64,000 nt of DNA from Acinetobacter lwoffii (GTDB lineage Bacteria; Pseudomonadota; Gammaproteobacteria; Pseudomonadales; Moraxellaceae), in the NCBI RefSeq assembly GCF_024129355.1, contig NZ_JAMXXP010000003.1:124001-188000 (forward strand), given 5' to 3'. Made by a program: the position numbers and the translations under genes. A model generated the notes under the pieces. That model was not told the origin of the DNA. It did no database searches and saw nothing but the letters and a program-made list of their open reading frames with translations. This document shows positions 37,409-47,360 of the stretch, in pieces. How positions within the stretch are numbered: the stretch's first letter is position 1; each line of letters opens with the position of its first letter.

Positions 37409-39196
37409 TTAGCGATCCACGTCAGCCATTACGACGTCAATGGTCGCTAAATAAATGATTAAGTCAGACATTAAGCTGCCGTTAATCACAGAAGGCATTT
37501 GCTGTAAATGCGTGAAGGTTGGTGTACGGATACGGGTACGGTAACTCATGGTTGACTTGTCTGAAGTCAAGTAGTAGTTCGACGCGCCTTTCACCACTTC
37601 CGCCATCACAGATGCTTCACCCGCCGGCATTACAGGACCCCAAGATACACTCAGGAAGTGCGTAATCAAGGTTTCAATATCTTGTAATGTCTTGTCTTTT
37701 GGTGGTGGAACAGCCAGTGGATGGTCTGCTTTGTACGCACCAGACGGCATATTATCTAAACATTGTTTGATAATTTTCAGTGATTCTTCGATTTCACGGT
37801 AGTGAACGATGACACGTGCATAGGCATCGCCTTCGTACTCCACTGGCACTTCGAAGTCGTAATTTTCATAACCGCTATATGGACGGTATTTACGTACGTC
37901 AAAGTCGATACCTGTAGCGCGTAGACCTGTACCTGTTACACCCCAAGCCAATGCAGATTTTGCATCGTATTGCGCAACATTACGGGTACGACCCACAAAC
38001 ACCGAGTTTTTCAGCGCCGCAGTATGGTATTCCTTCAAACGTTTTGGCATCCAGTCCAGGATTTCACGGATCAAGTGCTGCCAGTTGTTTGGAAGGTCAT
38101 GTGCTGTACCACCGATACGGAACCATGCCGGGTGCATACGGTAACCGGTGATCGCTTCGATCGCGTCATAGATTTTTTGACGATCGGCGAACATGTAGAA
38201 GACTGGCGTCATACCGCCGGCATCTTGAATTGCAGTACCGATAAACAGCAAGTGGTTATTGATACGGAACAGTTCAGACATCATCACGCGGATACATTGC
38301 GCACGGTCAGGTACAGTAATACCGGCCATTTGCTCTACGCCAAGCACGTAAGGCATGTTTTGCGCACAACCACCGAGGTAGTCAACACGGTCTGTATACG
38401 GAATGAATGAATGCCAGGTTTGACGTTCAGCCATCTTTTCCACACCACGGTGGTGATAACCGATATCAGGTACACAGTCTTTCACTTCTTCACCGTCCAG
38501 CTGCAAGATCACACGGAACGCACCGTGCGCAGATGGATGGTTCGGACCCAAGTTCAGGAACATGAAGTCTTCATCGGCATTGCCGCGCTTCATACCCCAA
38601 TCTTCAGGGACGAAACGAAGATGTTCCTGTTCGTAGTCCTGTTTGGCTTTATCTTGCAAATACGGCGTATATTCAGTCGCACGTGCAGAATATTCTTTAC
38701 GTAGCGGATGACCTTCCCAATAGGTTGGCAACAAGATACGACGGAGCATTGGATGCCCTTCGAAATTGATCCCGAACATATCGTAAGCTTCACGTTCGTA
38801 CCAGTTGGCATTTGGCCAAATATTGGTTGCCGTCGGAAGATTCAAATCGCTTTCTGCTAAGGCAACTTTAATACGAATGTCAGTATTACGCTCGAGCGAC
38901 AACAGGTGATAGAACACGGTGAAGTCAGACGCAGGTAAACCGTCGCGGTGCGTACGCAGACGCTCATCTACCGCTGACAAGTCGAACAACATCACGTAAG
39001 GACGTGACACTGTACGCAAGAACATTAAAACTTCTTGTACACGTGCGCGCTCAACCCAGACTGTCGGGAAATCCTCGAAAGTCGTTTGCACAAAGAAGTT
39101 CTCACCAAATTTGGTTTTGAGTTCTTCAATGATGGCAAATGCTGGGCGTGAATCAACAGGCGTTGATTCTGGCATAGCAATGTCAGTTTCAGCCAT
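37409..39196 (-). CDS. nuoCD: NADH-quinone oxidoreductase subunit C/D (fused)
   Basis: 595-residue fusion: NuoC (30 kDa) at about residues 20-185 ([50 protein letters not shown]) and NuoD (49 kDa) at about 205-595 ([37 protein letters not shown]). The fusion is shared with E. coli and Pseudomonas. Upstream lies the only long gap of the operon, a 91-base structured spacer after nuoB. Confidence 0.98.
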   Translation of the reverse strand: MAETDIAMPESTPVDSRPAFAIIEELKTKFGENFFVQTTFEDFPTVWVERARVQEVLMFLRTVSRPYVMLFDLSAVDERLRTHRDGLPASDFTVFYHLLSLERNTDIRIKVALAESDLNLPTATNIWPNANWYEREAYDMFGINFEGHPMLRRILLPTYWEGHPLRKEYSARATEYTPYLQDKAKQDYEQEHLRFVPEDWGMKRGNADEDFMFLNLGPNHPSAHGAFRVILQLDGEEVKDCVPDIGYHHRGVEKMAERQTWHSFIPYTDRVDYLGGCAQNMPYVLGVEQMAGITVPDRAQCIRVMMSELFRINNHLLFIGTAIQDAGGMTPVFYMFADRQKIYDAIEAITGYRMHPAWFRIGGTAHDLPNNWQHLIREILDWMPKRLKEYHTAALKNSVFVGRTRNVAQYDAKSALAWGVTGTGLRATGIDFDVRKYRPYSGYENYDFEVPVEYEGDAYARVIVHYREIEESLKIIKQCLDNMPSGAYKADHPLAVPPPKDKTLQDIETLITHFLSVSWGPVMPAGEASVMAEVVKGASNYYLTSDKSTMSYRTRIRTPTFTHLQQMPSVINGSLMSDLIIYLATIDVVMADVDR

Positions 39197-39287
39197 TGGC
39201 TTGGCTTCCTATTTAATACAAATTCAGTCAATCTAAACGACAATTACACCCATAGCGGGTGCACAACAAAACAACCTGTCGTTTAAA
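39197..39287 (-). promoter_or_regulatory. Structured spacer between nuoB and nuoCD
   Basis: All other nuo junctions are under 20 bases or overlap; this one is 91. It holds an 8-bp perfect outer stem, TAAACGAC at 39234-39241 and GTCGTTTA at 39278-39285, enclosing CACCC-ATAGC-GGGTG at about 39247-39261. It has no T-tract, so it is more likely an mRNA stability or processing element than a terminator. Confidence 0.5.
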
Positions 39288-39968
39288 TTATTTAATTTCA
39301 TCCATTGAGCGCAGATTTTTCACAGCAACACGCTGGTCTTTCTTACGGTCACGTTCCGGCATCATCTTTGGCTTATACACTGGCTTAAGATCATCACCGA
39401 TCACCGCAGAAAGCGGACGACGCTCTAGTTGAATCTGGTCTTGCAACAGCATCAATGCCTGAATCAAAGCTTCAGGACGTGGTGGGCAACCTGGAATATA
39501 CACATCGACCGGGATGATTTTATCCACACCTTGTACGACTGAATAAATATCGTACATACCACCTGAGTTGGCACATGCACCCATTGAAATGACCCATTTC
39601 GGTTCAAGCATCTGTTCATACAGACGTTGAATTACTGGCGCCATTTTCACAAAGCATGTACCCGCCACAATCATTAAGTCCGCCTGACGCGGTGAAGCAC
39701 GGATAACCTCGGCACCAAAACGTGACAAGTCATGCACGCCGGTCAAGGTCGTTGCATATTCCACGTAGCAGCAAGATGTACCAAAGTTAAATGGCCAAAC
39801 TGAGTTTTTACGACCCCAGTTGACTGCTGTATGTACCACATCCTCTAAGCGAGTCATGAATACATTTTTATTCACTTCCTCTTCTAGCAACGGATCTTCT
39901 ACAACAATACGTTCCTGAAGTGGATATTGGTCAGCATTCGGATTCGCACGGGTTAATGTATATTTCAT
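39288..39968 (-). CDS. nuoB: NADH-quinone oxidoreductase subunit B
   Basis: 226 residues, carrying cluster N2. Ligands: tandem Cys in GTSCCYVEY, a Cys in [10 protein letters not shown] and a Cys in [10 protein letters not shown], all intact. The C-terminal tail is Lys/Arg-rich ([16 protein letters not shown]) and somewhat longer than minimal NuoB. Six bases separate it from nuoA. Confidence 0.98.
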   Translation of the reverse strand: MKYTLTRANPNADQYPLQERIVVEDPLLEEEVNKNVFMTRLEDVVHTAVNWGRKNSVWPFNFGTSCCYVEYATTLTGVHDLSRFGAEVIRASPRQADLMIVAGTCFVKMAPVIQRLYEQMLEPKWVISMGACANSGGMYDIYSVVQGVDKIIPVDVYIPGCPPRPEALIQALMLLQDQIQLERRPLSAVIGDDLKPVYKPKMMPERDRKKDQRVAVKNLRSMDEIK

Positions 39969-39974
39969 CCCGTC

Positions 39975-40520
39975 TTACTCCTTATCAGATAATTGAGTTT
40001 GTGACTTTTTCACAAAACCAGATGATTGAGCCGGGATTTGACCCGTTGGATCCATCACCAATTCTTCAATCGAGTTGAAGCGCGTAATTTCTGCAAGATC
40101 CATATTTGGCGAACCAATCTTAGCTTTAATTCCTGCTGCCTTACGTCTGTCTGAAGGTGCCCAATTGAGTGCGCCTGTCGATAATTCGTAAATCAAACCA
40201 ACAAGTAAAACTATGATAAAGATAGCTGCAGTTGCAAAACCAATCCAACCTACCTCACGAACAGAAACTGCCCATGCATATAGATAAAGTGCTTCTAAAT
40301 CAAACACCACAAAGAAAATTGCAACTAAATAGAACTTTGCAGACAAGCGGATACGAGCTCCACCTGCGCTAACTACACCTGACTCAAACTGCTCCTGCTT
40401 GGCACGGCCCCATGATTTACCCCCGAGGAGTAATGGGACAGTCAGCATAAAGACGCATAAAAATGTAACGCCGATCACGAAGGCAATAATTGCCCATTCG
40501 TATGGAGTAATAGCACTCAT
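39975..40520 (-). CDS. nuoA: NADH-quinone oxidoreductase subunit A
   Basis: 181 residues with three membrane helices. Start ATG 40520 (MSAITPYEWAIIAFVIGV) is preferred, with AGGAG about 10 bases upstream; 24 further codons are open to 40592 but do not look like NuoA. Family marks: KQEQFESGV and VVFDLEALYLYAWAV (conserved Asp/Glu). First gene of the operon; the promoter lies in the AT-rich region upstream. Confidence 0.96.
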   Translation of the reverse strand: MSAITPYEWAIIAFVIGVTFLCVFMLTVPLLLGGKSWGRAKQEQFESGVVSAGGARIRLSAKFYLVAIFFVVFDLEALYLYAWAVSVREVGWIGFATAAIFIIVLLVGLIYELSTGALNWAPSDRRKAAGIKAKIGSPNMDLAEITRFNSIEELVMDPTGQIPAQSSGFVKKSQTQLSDKE

Positions 40521-41092
40521 GCGGGGATAACTCCTGGCAGGCCTATTTGTTAACAAAGAATGTATGTATTGGCCTTCAAATACACCAAACACAAAATTAA
40601 TCCCGCCAATTGTACCTGATTTTGGATTTCACTTGCTAGTTTATAAGCCTTAGTCTTTGGGATGATTTTTTAGACATTTCAGCATTTAATTTGACTTTAA
40701 TCATTCAGAATTCGTTTTAATCGTTTTCCCAAATTAAATTTTAATTATCTATTAATTTTTCTATAAAGAGCACTTCCAGAAAATAGGCTGATCGATGAGC
40801 TGCTTTTCTCGCCCACCCATTTAGATATAGTCTTTTTCACTATTGAATCCAAGTTAAATCGGATAAAAACTTATTTTAACAACTATTTTTTCTTTTAAAC
40901 CAATTGATTTAACTTGATATTTAATGTGATTTTTTATATTTAACTGTTGCTTTACCCCCTGCAGCTACTTGGTAATCTTGGATTGGCAATTGTGTCTTTT
41001 TGCAACATGCTCAACGGACTGATTCAGAATATGTTATTTCTATTTCTAAACCACATCATGACATTAATAAAGTAACAATAAGGAGTCCTTGC
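40521..41092. other. AT-rich divergent intergenic region upstream of nuo
   Basis: About 570 bases of strongly AT-rich sequence between nuoA (minus) and a hypothetical gene (plus), which must hold both promoters. It contains a perfect 11-bp inverted repeat, CAAGTTAAATC at 40850-40860 and GATTTAACTTG at 40906-40916, separated by 45 bases. I see no gene, though the hypothetical frame is open upstream of its ATG. Confidence 0.5.
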
Positions 41093-41449
41093 ATGTCTCT
41101 ACGCTTTTCCCATCGACCTAATTATTTTTTATTTGCTCAATTACTGGTTCGCCATATAGAAAATTACATCCAGAAAAATCCCAACATAAGCCAAGCAGCT
41201 TTTGACTTACGTGACATCCATGCACTTTTTCAAGAGGACCATGCTTCTTCCAGCATCAATCTGGATGGCATTATGAATATCGCTGACGAATATAAAGTCG
41301 AAACGTTATCAGGCGACCAAAAACTGATTCAGCGTTATAACGTCGATGCGAAAAATACCAAACTGGTGATCGACTTTAACTCTGAAGCGCTACAAAGCTT
41401 AAAAGAGGGTAAATCACTCATTGAACCTGATGCGACCATTCAGGAATAA
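41093..41449 (+). CDS. Hypothetical soluble protein (118 aa)
   Basis: Start ATG 41093 (MSLRFSHRPNYFLFAQLL) is set by AAGGAG ten bases upstream; the frame is open further 5', but that part is AT-rich and unlike coding sequence. Residues 14-35 are aliphatic but too polar to be a membrane helix (AQLLVRHIENYIQKN). The rest is acidic with helical pattern (FDLRDIHALFQEDHASSSINLDGIMNIADEYKVE). No family recognised. It has its own bidirectional terminator with bfmS. Confidence 0.75.
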   Translation: MSLRFSHRPNYFLFAQLLVRHIENYIQKNPNISQAAFDLRDIHALFQEDHASSSINLDGIMNIADEYKVETLSGDQKLIQRYNVDAKNTKLVIDFNSEALQSLKEGKSLIEPDATIQE

Positions 41450-41462
41450 AAATCGCTCCTAA

Positions 41463-41494
41463 TAAAAAACGATGCCGATGCATCGTTTTTTATG
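41463..41494. terminator. Bidirectional terminator
   Basis: AAAAAACGATGC - CGAT - GCATCGTTTTTT perfect hairpin between the hypothetical gene (plus) and the end of bfmS (minus). Confidence 0.88.
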
Positions 41495-41515
41495 ACTAAA
41501 ATCATTTATACAATA

Positions 41516-43186
41516 TCAAGCTAAATGATCACTCGCTTCCTCAGGCTTTTTTTCTAGCATCTTGCGCTTACTCTTCTTGACATAACGCTGTGCCGGCCAG
41601 GTCATGGTAAAACGCGCGCCACCCAGCGTCGGACTTTGATCCACCTGAATCGTACCACCAAACCAGTACGCAATCCGGCTGACAATCGACAAACCTAAAC
41701 CATAACCACCCGAAGCACGGGTGCGGCTGTCATCCAGCCGGGCAAAGGCTTCAAAGACCCGGGCACGATCCACTTCCGGAATTCCCGGGCCATCATCTTC
41801 AACAGAGACATAGGCCTGACCATCCTGATCCAGACCACCACTGATCAGCACCTTATTGTCGCAATAACGCACCGCATTGCCGACCAGATTCTGAATTACG
41901 CGATGCAGATAACGGCGTTCTGCCTCAACCACCACATCAGGCATTGAATGTAGCTCAATGATTTTCTGGGTTTTTAATGCTTCAGTTTCCAGAGCTACCT
42001 GATTCAGCACTTCAAACAGATTGACCTTTTCAAACTCGATCGAAGGCATGCCCTGTTCTAGCTTGGCATAGGTCATGATCTCGTCAATCAGGGTATTCAG
42101 CGCCTCAATATCTTTATCAATCTGTTCGACCTGTTGCAGACGATAATCGTAATCATCTTCATCTGCCATCATTTCCACACCAAAACGAATCCGCGCCACT
42201 GGTGTACGAAGTTCATGCGACACCGCACGCATCAATTCACGTTGGGCTTCAATCAGGCGCTGAATATGATCAGACATATTGTTAAAGCTAGAGGCCAGCG
42301 TTGCCATTTCGTCACTTCCTTCTACAGGAAGACGCAATGACATATTACCGGTTTTCATTTTGTTTAAGGCATAGCTGACTTCACGCAACTTGCGCTGCAT
42401 TGGCACCAGCAAACCATACCCCCCCAGACTCAGCACAAACAGGCTCAATAAGGTAATACCAGTCGCTAACTGGAATGGCATCCAGTTAAACAATGGCACC
42501 GGTCCCATCACCAAGACTTGTGAGGTCGAACCTGGAATTGGCGAAATAATTGAAATGGTGGTGCCACGGATTGAGGCACTATCCCGATACAGGATAATAC
42601 TGTGATCAAGACGCAAGCGCCCGATCTGCTCGGAATCTAAAGGTAGATTCTGGACGTTTTCGATGGAAACCGGATAAGAAAAATAATCCTGAATACGAGC
42701 CAGGTATTCTTTTTCCTGACCTGGATAGTAGACCAGATAATCCAGGATAAAGACTGGTAAGGCCTTCATCTGGCGCTCAGTAATGCTGTCGGCCTTAATA
42801 TAAAGGTAATGACCCGGGTCATCGCGCAGCCCCACCACAATATAGGCAATACCCGATTCGGCGTCCCAACGCACCACAGCCTTACGTTCGGCAATACGGC
42901 GTCCTTCAGCACGGGTAATGTCGACCTTGCTGGCTTCTACATAGTGAATGGGCAATTCCAGCAAATCGGAGGCATCAGAAACCCAATCCATTTTTTGCTG
43001 GAGATTTGGCTGGCGTGCAACCCCTTCACTGATGATATATGCCATACCATCAGTCAGGGATTCGCGATATTCTTGCGCACGCTGATAGTTGATAATCTGT
43101 ACCAACAGATAGCCGAACACCGCCACCAAGACGACAAGGATGACGAGTCCTGCGTATATACGCAAAAATATACTGTGTTTAAACAC
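41516..43186 (-). CDS. bfmS: Sensor histidine kinase BfmS
   Basis: 556-residue inner-membrane kinase of the BfmRS two-component system, which in Acinetobacter controls envelope, capsule, biofilm, desiccation survival and virulence. TM1 is at about 8-30, a periplasmic sensor domain to about 235, TM2 at about 238-260, then HAMP. HisKA with the phosphoacceptor in AVSHELRTPVARIRFG (about 325) and a complete HATPase domain (NLVGNAVRY, EDDGPGIPE, GGYGLGLSIVSRIA) follow. The C-terminus is Lys-rich. It lies 42 bases after bfmR, and the start ATG 43186 opens directly into TM1. Identification rests on the adjacent, near-identical BfmR. Confidence 0.93.
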   Translation of the reverse strand: MFKHSIFLRIYAGLVILVVLVAVFGYLLVQIINYQRAQEYRESLTDGMAYIISEGVARQPNLQQKMDWVSDASDLLELPIHYVEASKVDITRAEGRRIAERKAVVRWDAESGIAYIVVGLRDDPGHYLYIKADSITERQMKALPVFILDYLVYYPGQEKEYLARIQDYFSYPVSIENVQNLPLDSEQIGRLRLDHSIILYRDSASIRGTTISIISPIPGSTSQVLVMGPVPLFNWMPFQLATGITLLSLFVLSLGGYGLLVPMQRKLREVSYALNKMKTGNMSLRLPVEGSDEMATLASSFNNMSDHIQRLIEAQRELMRAVSHELRTPVARIRFGVEMMADEDDYDYRLQQVEQIDKDIEALNTLIDEIMTYAKLEQGMPSIEFEKVNLFEVLNQVALETEALKTQKIIELHSMPDVVVEAERRYLHRVIQNLVGNAVRYCDNKVLISGGLDQDGQAYVSVEDDGPGIPEVDRARVFEAFARLDDSRTRASGGYGLGLSIVSRIAYWFGGTIQVDQSPTLGGARFTMTWPAQRYVKKSKRKMLEKKPEEASDHLA

Positions 43187-43228
43187 CTATAATTTATCCT
43201 GCTTGTTCAAGCAACAAACCACATTTGC

Positions 43229-43945
43229 TTAAAGACCATTGGTCTCTTTAACAAAAAGATAACCCTTACTACGTACTGTTTTAATACGCTTCGGATTTTC
43301 TGGATCGTCACCGATTTTTGGACGGATACGAGAAATACGCACATCAATTGAACGGTCTTGGCCGTCATATTCAATGCCGCGTAGACGCTCAAAGATATCT
43401 TCACGTGACAGGATGCGGCCCGCATTTGAAGCCAGCAGCCACAACAGGTCATATTCTGCACTGGTAAAGTCAACCAGCTCACCATTTAAGGTCACTGAAC
43501 GACCACCATTGTCGATCACCAGGTCATCAAATTCGATGCGCTGAGCCACTTCATCTTCAGGCACTTTGTCAGTACGGCGTAATAAAGCACGAATACGAGC
43601 CAATAGGACACGTGGCTGAACCGGTTTAGCGACATAGTCGTCCGCACCCATTTCCAGACCTAAGACCTGATCCATATCTTCAGTACGTGCAGTCAGCATT
43701 AAAATCGGTTGATGATAATGTGGACGAACTTCACGACAGATGGTCAAACCATCAGCACCTGGCAACATGACATCTAGAACCACCATGTCTGGTTGCTCAG
43801 CAATAATACGACGAATAGCACGGTTGCCATCCGGCTCTACCCCAACCTCAAGTCCGTTACGAATGAGGTATTCTTGCGTTAAACGAGCAAGACGCTCGTC
43901 ATCTTCAACAATTAAAATTTTGGGTAACTTTTCTTCTTGGCTCAT
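43229..43945 (-). CDS. bfmR: Response regulator BfmR
   Basis: 238-residue OmpR/PhoB-family regulator. The receiver domain has EDD (acid pocket), the phosphoacceptor D58 in VVLDVMLPGADG, Thr in LMLTARTED and Lys in YVAKPVQPRVLL. The DNA-binding domain with winged HTH spans about 130-235 (LSREDIFERLRGIEYDGQDRSIDVRISRIRPKIG). The sequence closely matches what I know of A. baumannii BfmR. It is divergent from nrdA across 566 bases. BfmR is known to bind its own promoter in A. baumannii, so an operator is expected upstream, but I did not identify it. Confidence 0.96.
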   Translation of the reverse strand: MSQEEKLPKILIVEDDERLARLTQEYLIRNGLEVGVEPDGNRAIRRIIAEQPDMVVLDVMLPGADGLTICREVRPHYHQPILMLTARTEDMDQVLGLEMGADDYVAKPVQPRVLLARIRALLRRTDKVPEDEVAQRIEFDDLVIDNGGRSVTLNGELVDFTSAEYDLLWLLASNAGRILSREDIFERLRGIEYDGQDRSIDVRISRIRPKIGDDPENPKRIKTVRSKGYLFVKETNGL

Positions 43946-44211
43946 GTATTGCCCCTTATTTGGTGGATCTACGCTATAGGCGTATCCTTTTGAAATCCAA
44001 TAGATACGTTTTTAATATGCTTGCAATATACACACGTTTACATTGTAAACAAGATAGCGTTCACCAAACTGATACATCAAAATAGCATTTTGTAATATTT
44101 TATCGGGCACTTTTTGGACAATTATGCTTGAAACAGTGGCTTAGATCTGATTTTCGATTTACACAACTCTCACATGGACAAAATATGACTGCTTGATTCA
44201 GCAGTTTTTAG

Positions 44212-44220
44212 TTATCCACA
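44212..44220 (+). promoter_or_regulatory. DnaA box upstream of nrdA
   Basis: TTATCCACA, an exact match to the strong DnaA-box consensus (TTATNCACA), about 290 bases before the nrdA start. A weaker relative (TTATCTATA) follows at 44224-44232. In E. coli, DnaA binds boxes upstream of nrdAB and modulates its transcription, so a regulatory role is plausible, although a lone box also occurs by chance. Confidence 0.5.
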
Positions 44221-44378
44221 GTGTTATCTATAAGCAGTTTCTTTGGACTTTGTTATGCTATGCCTTGCCTGATAAGGCTTATACAAAAATCAATAAAAAT
44301 AGCGATATTTTTGCAATGATTAAAGCACAACTTAAGAAAAATATTTAGCTAAATGTCAATATTGATCTACCCTAAATT

Positions 44379-44394
44379 TTCCCGTATCTTGTGT
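44379..44394 (+). promoter_or_regulatory. NrdR-like box 1 (half-degenerate)
   Basis: TTCCCGTATCTTGTGT. The right half TWGTGT matches the NrdR consensus (ACACWATATATWGTGT), the left half is degenerate. It lies 32 bases upstream of box 2 (TTGTGT to TTGTGT), about three helical turns, the spacing usual for paired NrdR boxes. Confidence 0.5.
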
Positions 44395-44410
44395 TCAATT
44401 AATTTTAAAA

Positions 44411-44426
44411 CCACTAGGTCTTGTGT
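44411..44426 (+). promoter_or_regulatory. NrdR-like box 2
   Basis: CCACTAGGTCTTGTGT: the dyad CACTA...TTGTG fits the NrdR consensus at most positions (CACWA ... TWGTG). NrdR is the ATP/dATP-sensing repressor of ribonucleotide reductase genes. With box 1 it lies within 150 bases of the nrdA start, where repression is expected. Confidence 0.6.
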
Positions 44427-44511
44427 TTATTCCTCAAATACTGTGGCATAGAATTTGCCCAGTTCAAACGGTCCATAAACATAAAAATAGATGACAATGG
44501 AGCTATGCTAA

Positions 44512-47349
44512 ATGAGCGTAATCACTTCAACTCCTGGTCAACTTCAGGTGATTAAACGCACCGGTGATGTTGCCGCTTTTGATGCAGAAAAAATTTCTGT
44601 CGCAATTGGTAAAGCGTTTTTGGCGGTTGAAGGCCAACAAAGCGCTGACTCGAGCCGGATCCATGATCGTATCGAGCAACTGACGGAAATGGTATTAAAT
44701 ACCTTTAAACGTCGTTTACCTTCTGGCGGAACGATTCATATTGAAGAAATTCAAGACCAAGTTGAACTTGCGCTAATGCGTACGGGCGAACAGAAAGTTG
44801 CACGCTCTTATGTCATTTACCGTGAACAACGTTCTGAAGCACGTAAACAGTTAGGTGCTCATCATCACCCGACCCTGCAAATTACTGATGCTGAAGGCAA
44901 ACTTAAGCCACTGGATTTAAGTGCTTTAACTGCGCATGTTACTAAAGCAGCAGAAGGCCTTGAAGGCATTGATGTACAAGCGATTGTCGATGAGACTGTG
45001 AAAAACTTGTACAACGGCGTAAAAGAGTCTGACATCTCGACCACGATGATGATGGCGACCCGTACCCGTATCGAGCAAGAACCTAACTATACGTATGTGA
45101 CTGCACGTTTGTTACGTGATGACCTGGTTGCAACTGGTTTGAAATTCCTGGGTCTGTCTACAGAGACCAATGAAGGCGATGCACTTGAGACTTTCCTGAA
45201 GAAAGGGATCGAGCTTGAGCTGCTTTCTCCAGAATTGCTGAACTTTGACCTTGCGAAATTGGCAGCGGCGATTCAACCAGAACGCTCGAACCAGTTTACC
45301 TACTTAGGTCTGCAAACCTTATTTGACCGTTACTTCATTCATTCAGATGGCGTACGTTTCGAATTACCGCAATTGTTCTTTATGCGTGTTTCTATGGGCT
45401 TGTCGCTCAATGAAGAAAACCGTGAAGACCGCGCGATTGAGTTCTATAACTTATTGTCTAGCTTCGACTACATGGCATCGACGCCTACCCTGTTTAACTC
45501 AGGTACGCTACGTCCACAGTTGTCTAGCTGCTACTTAACAACCATTGATGATGACCTGTATGACATTTATGGCGCGATGCGTGATAACGCAATGCTGTCT
45601 AAATGGGCAGGCGGTTTGGGTAATGACTGGACGCCAGTCCGTGCCTTGAACTCATACATCAAAGGGACTAACGGTAAATCTCAAGGTGTAGTTCCGTTCT
45701 TGAAAGTAGCGAACGATACGGCTGTTGCGGTTAACCAAGGTGGTAAGCGTAAAGGTGCAGTTTGTGCATACTTAGAAACCTGGCACCTAGACATCGAAGA
45801 ATTCTTGGAACTGCGTAAGAACACCGGTGATGACCGTCGTCGTACCCACGACATGAACACTGCGAACTGGGTTCCTGACCTGTTCATGCAACGTGTATTC
45901 GAAGATGCGGAATGGACACTGTTCACCCCTTCTGAAACGCCTGATCTGCATGATTTGACTGGTGCTGAATTCGCTGAGCGTTATGCACATTACGAAGCGA
46001 TTGCCAAAGAAACAAACATGTTGCACAAAAAAATCCGTGCAAAAGATTTGTGGCGCAAAATGCTGTCTATGCTGTTTGAAACAGGTCACCCGTGGATCAC
46101 ATTCAAAGATGTATGTAACCTGCGTTCACCACAACAACACGTTGGTGTAGTTCACTCTTCTAACTTATGTACAGAAATTACTTTGAACACCAGCAAAGAA
46201 GAAATCGCAGTTTGTAACCTGGGTTCAATCAACCTGGTACAACACGTTCAAGGCGGTGTACTAGATCGCGAAAAGCTTGCTCGCACAGTAAAAACTGCCG
46301 TTCGTATGCTCGACAACGTGATTGACATCAACTACTACGCTGTTCCGCAAGCGCGTAACTCGAACCTGAAACACCGTCCAGTCGGTATGGGTATCATGGG
46401 CTTCCAGGATGCACTGTATGAGATGAACCTTGCTTATGGTTCTGATGCTGCGGTTGAGTTTGCTGATGAATCGATGGAAGTGATTTCGTACTACGCGATT
46501 TCAACATCTAGCGATTTGGCTGTTGAACGTGGTACATACGAAACATTCAAAGGTTCATTGTGGGATCAAGGTATCCTACCAATCGACTCGCTTGATCTGG
46601 TTGCGAAAACTCGTCCAGAACGCATGTTCGAAGTCGACCGCACTCAACGTCTGGACTGGGATACTTTACGTGCCAAAGTTCAAAAAGACGGTATGCGTAA
46701 CTCGAACGTGATGGCGATTGCACCAACAGCTACGATTTCGAACATCTGTGGCGTGTCTCAATCCATTGAGCCAACCTTCCAGAACTTGTATGTGAAATCA
46801 AACCTGTCTGGTGAATTCACAGTGATCAATCCGTACCTGGTACGTGCGTTGAAAGAACGTGGTCTTTGGGATGCTGTGATGGTCAATGACCTGAAACACT
46901 TCGAAGGTTCTGTTCAGAAGATTTCCCGTATTCCTGAAGAGCTTAAAGCCATCTTCGCGACTGCGTTTGAAGTTGAAACTCGCTGGATCGTGGATGCTGC
47001 TTCACGTCGTCAAAAATGGATCGACCAAGCGCAGTCTCTTAACCTTTACATCGCTGGTGCAAACGGCAAAAAACTGGACATCACTTACAAGATGGCCTGG
47101 TTACGTGGTCTTAAGACGACTTATTACCTTCGTGCATTGGGTGCGACTTCTGCTGAGAAATCAACCATTAACACTGGCGCATTGAACGCAGTTAAACCTG
47201 CAACTGTTGCGGCGCCTGTTGTAGCAGCAGCTCCTGTCGTTGAAGCGCAAAAACCTGAAGCTCCTGCAGAGGAAGAAGGTTTTGCTCAAGCGGCGCCAGT
47301 GCCAATGGCATGTTCGATTGACAACCCTGATTGTGAAGCTTGTCAATAA
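44512..47349 (+). CDS. nrdA: Ribonucleoside-diphosphate reductase, class Ia, alpha subunit
   Basis: 945-residue catalytic subunit reducing NDPs to dNDPs. The N-terminus holds an ATP-cone (VIKRTGDVAAFDAEKISVAIGKAF to about residue 110), and a second, less clear cone-like segment lies at about 120-215. Active-site marks: SSCYL, the catalytic VCNLGSINL and the ATISNICGVSQSIEP region; the C-terminal redox tail is CxxC (PDCEACQ), preceded by an Ala/Pro-rich flexible linker (VAAPVVAAAPVVEAQKP). The size and tail match gammaproteobacterial and Pseudomonas-type large NrdA. The ATG is preceded by GGAG. It is followed by a repeat and two small genes before nrdB, so nrdA and nrdB are split by 1.04 kb. 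Confidence 0.97.
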   Translation: MSVITSTPGQLQVIKRTGDVAAFDAEKISVAIGKAFLAVEGQQSADSSRIHDRIEQLTEMVLNTFKRRLPSGGTIHIEEIQDQVELALMRTGEQKVARSYVIYREQRSEARKQLGAHHHPTLQITDAEGKLKPLDLSALTAHVTKAAEGLEGIDVQAIVDETVKNLYNGVKESDISTTMMMATRTRIEQEPNYTYVTARLLRDDLVATGLKFLGLSTETNEGDALETFLKKGIELELLSPELLNFDLAKLAAAIQPERSNQFTYLGLQTLFDRYFIHSDGVRFELPQLFFMRVSMGLSLNEENREDRAIEFYNLLSSFDYMASTPTLFNSGTLRPQLSSCYLTTIDDDLYDIYGAMRDNAMLSKWAGGLGNDWTPVRALNSYIKGTNGKSQGVVPFLKVANDTAVAVNQGGKRKGAVCAYLETWHLDIEEFLELRKNTGDDRRRTHDMNTANWVPDLFMQRVFEDAEWTLFTPSETPDLHDLTGAEFAERYAHYEAIAKETNMLHKKIRAKDLWRKMLSMLFETGHPWITFKDVCNLRSPQQHVGVVHSSNLCTEITLNTSKEEIAVCNLGSINLVQHVQGGVLDREKLARTVKTAVRMLDNVIDINYYAVPQARNSNLKHRPVGMGIMGFQDALYEMNLAYGSDAAVEFADESMEVISYYAISTSSDLAVERGTYETFKGSLWDQGILPIDSLDLVAKTRPERMFEVDRTQRLDWDTLRAKVQKDGMRNSNVMAIAPTATISNICGVSQSIEPTFQNLYVKSNLSGEFTVINPYLVRALKERGLWDAVMVNDLKHFEGSVQKISRIPEELKAIFATAFEVETRWIVDAASRRQKWIDQAQSLNLYIAGANGKKLDITYKMAWLRGLKTTYYLRALGATSAEKSTINTGALNAVKPATVAAPVVAAAPVVEAQKPEAPAEEEGFAQAAPVPMACSIDNPDCEACQ

Positions 47350-47360
47350 GCTTCGCTTGA

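Larger units (their letters stand above)
43946..44511. other. Divergent bfmR / nrdA regulatory region
   Basis: 566 bases without a gene. It holds the bfmR promoter at its left and, towards nrdA, one DnaA box and two NrdR-like boxes (listed separately). The rest is AT-rich with no repeat that I could assign. Confidence 0.6.

Noticed and set aside
25405..40520. Numerous plus-strand frames across the nuo operon
   Set aside because: All lie opposite well-conserved complex I subunits and show no family features.
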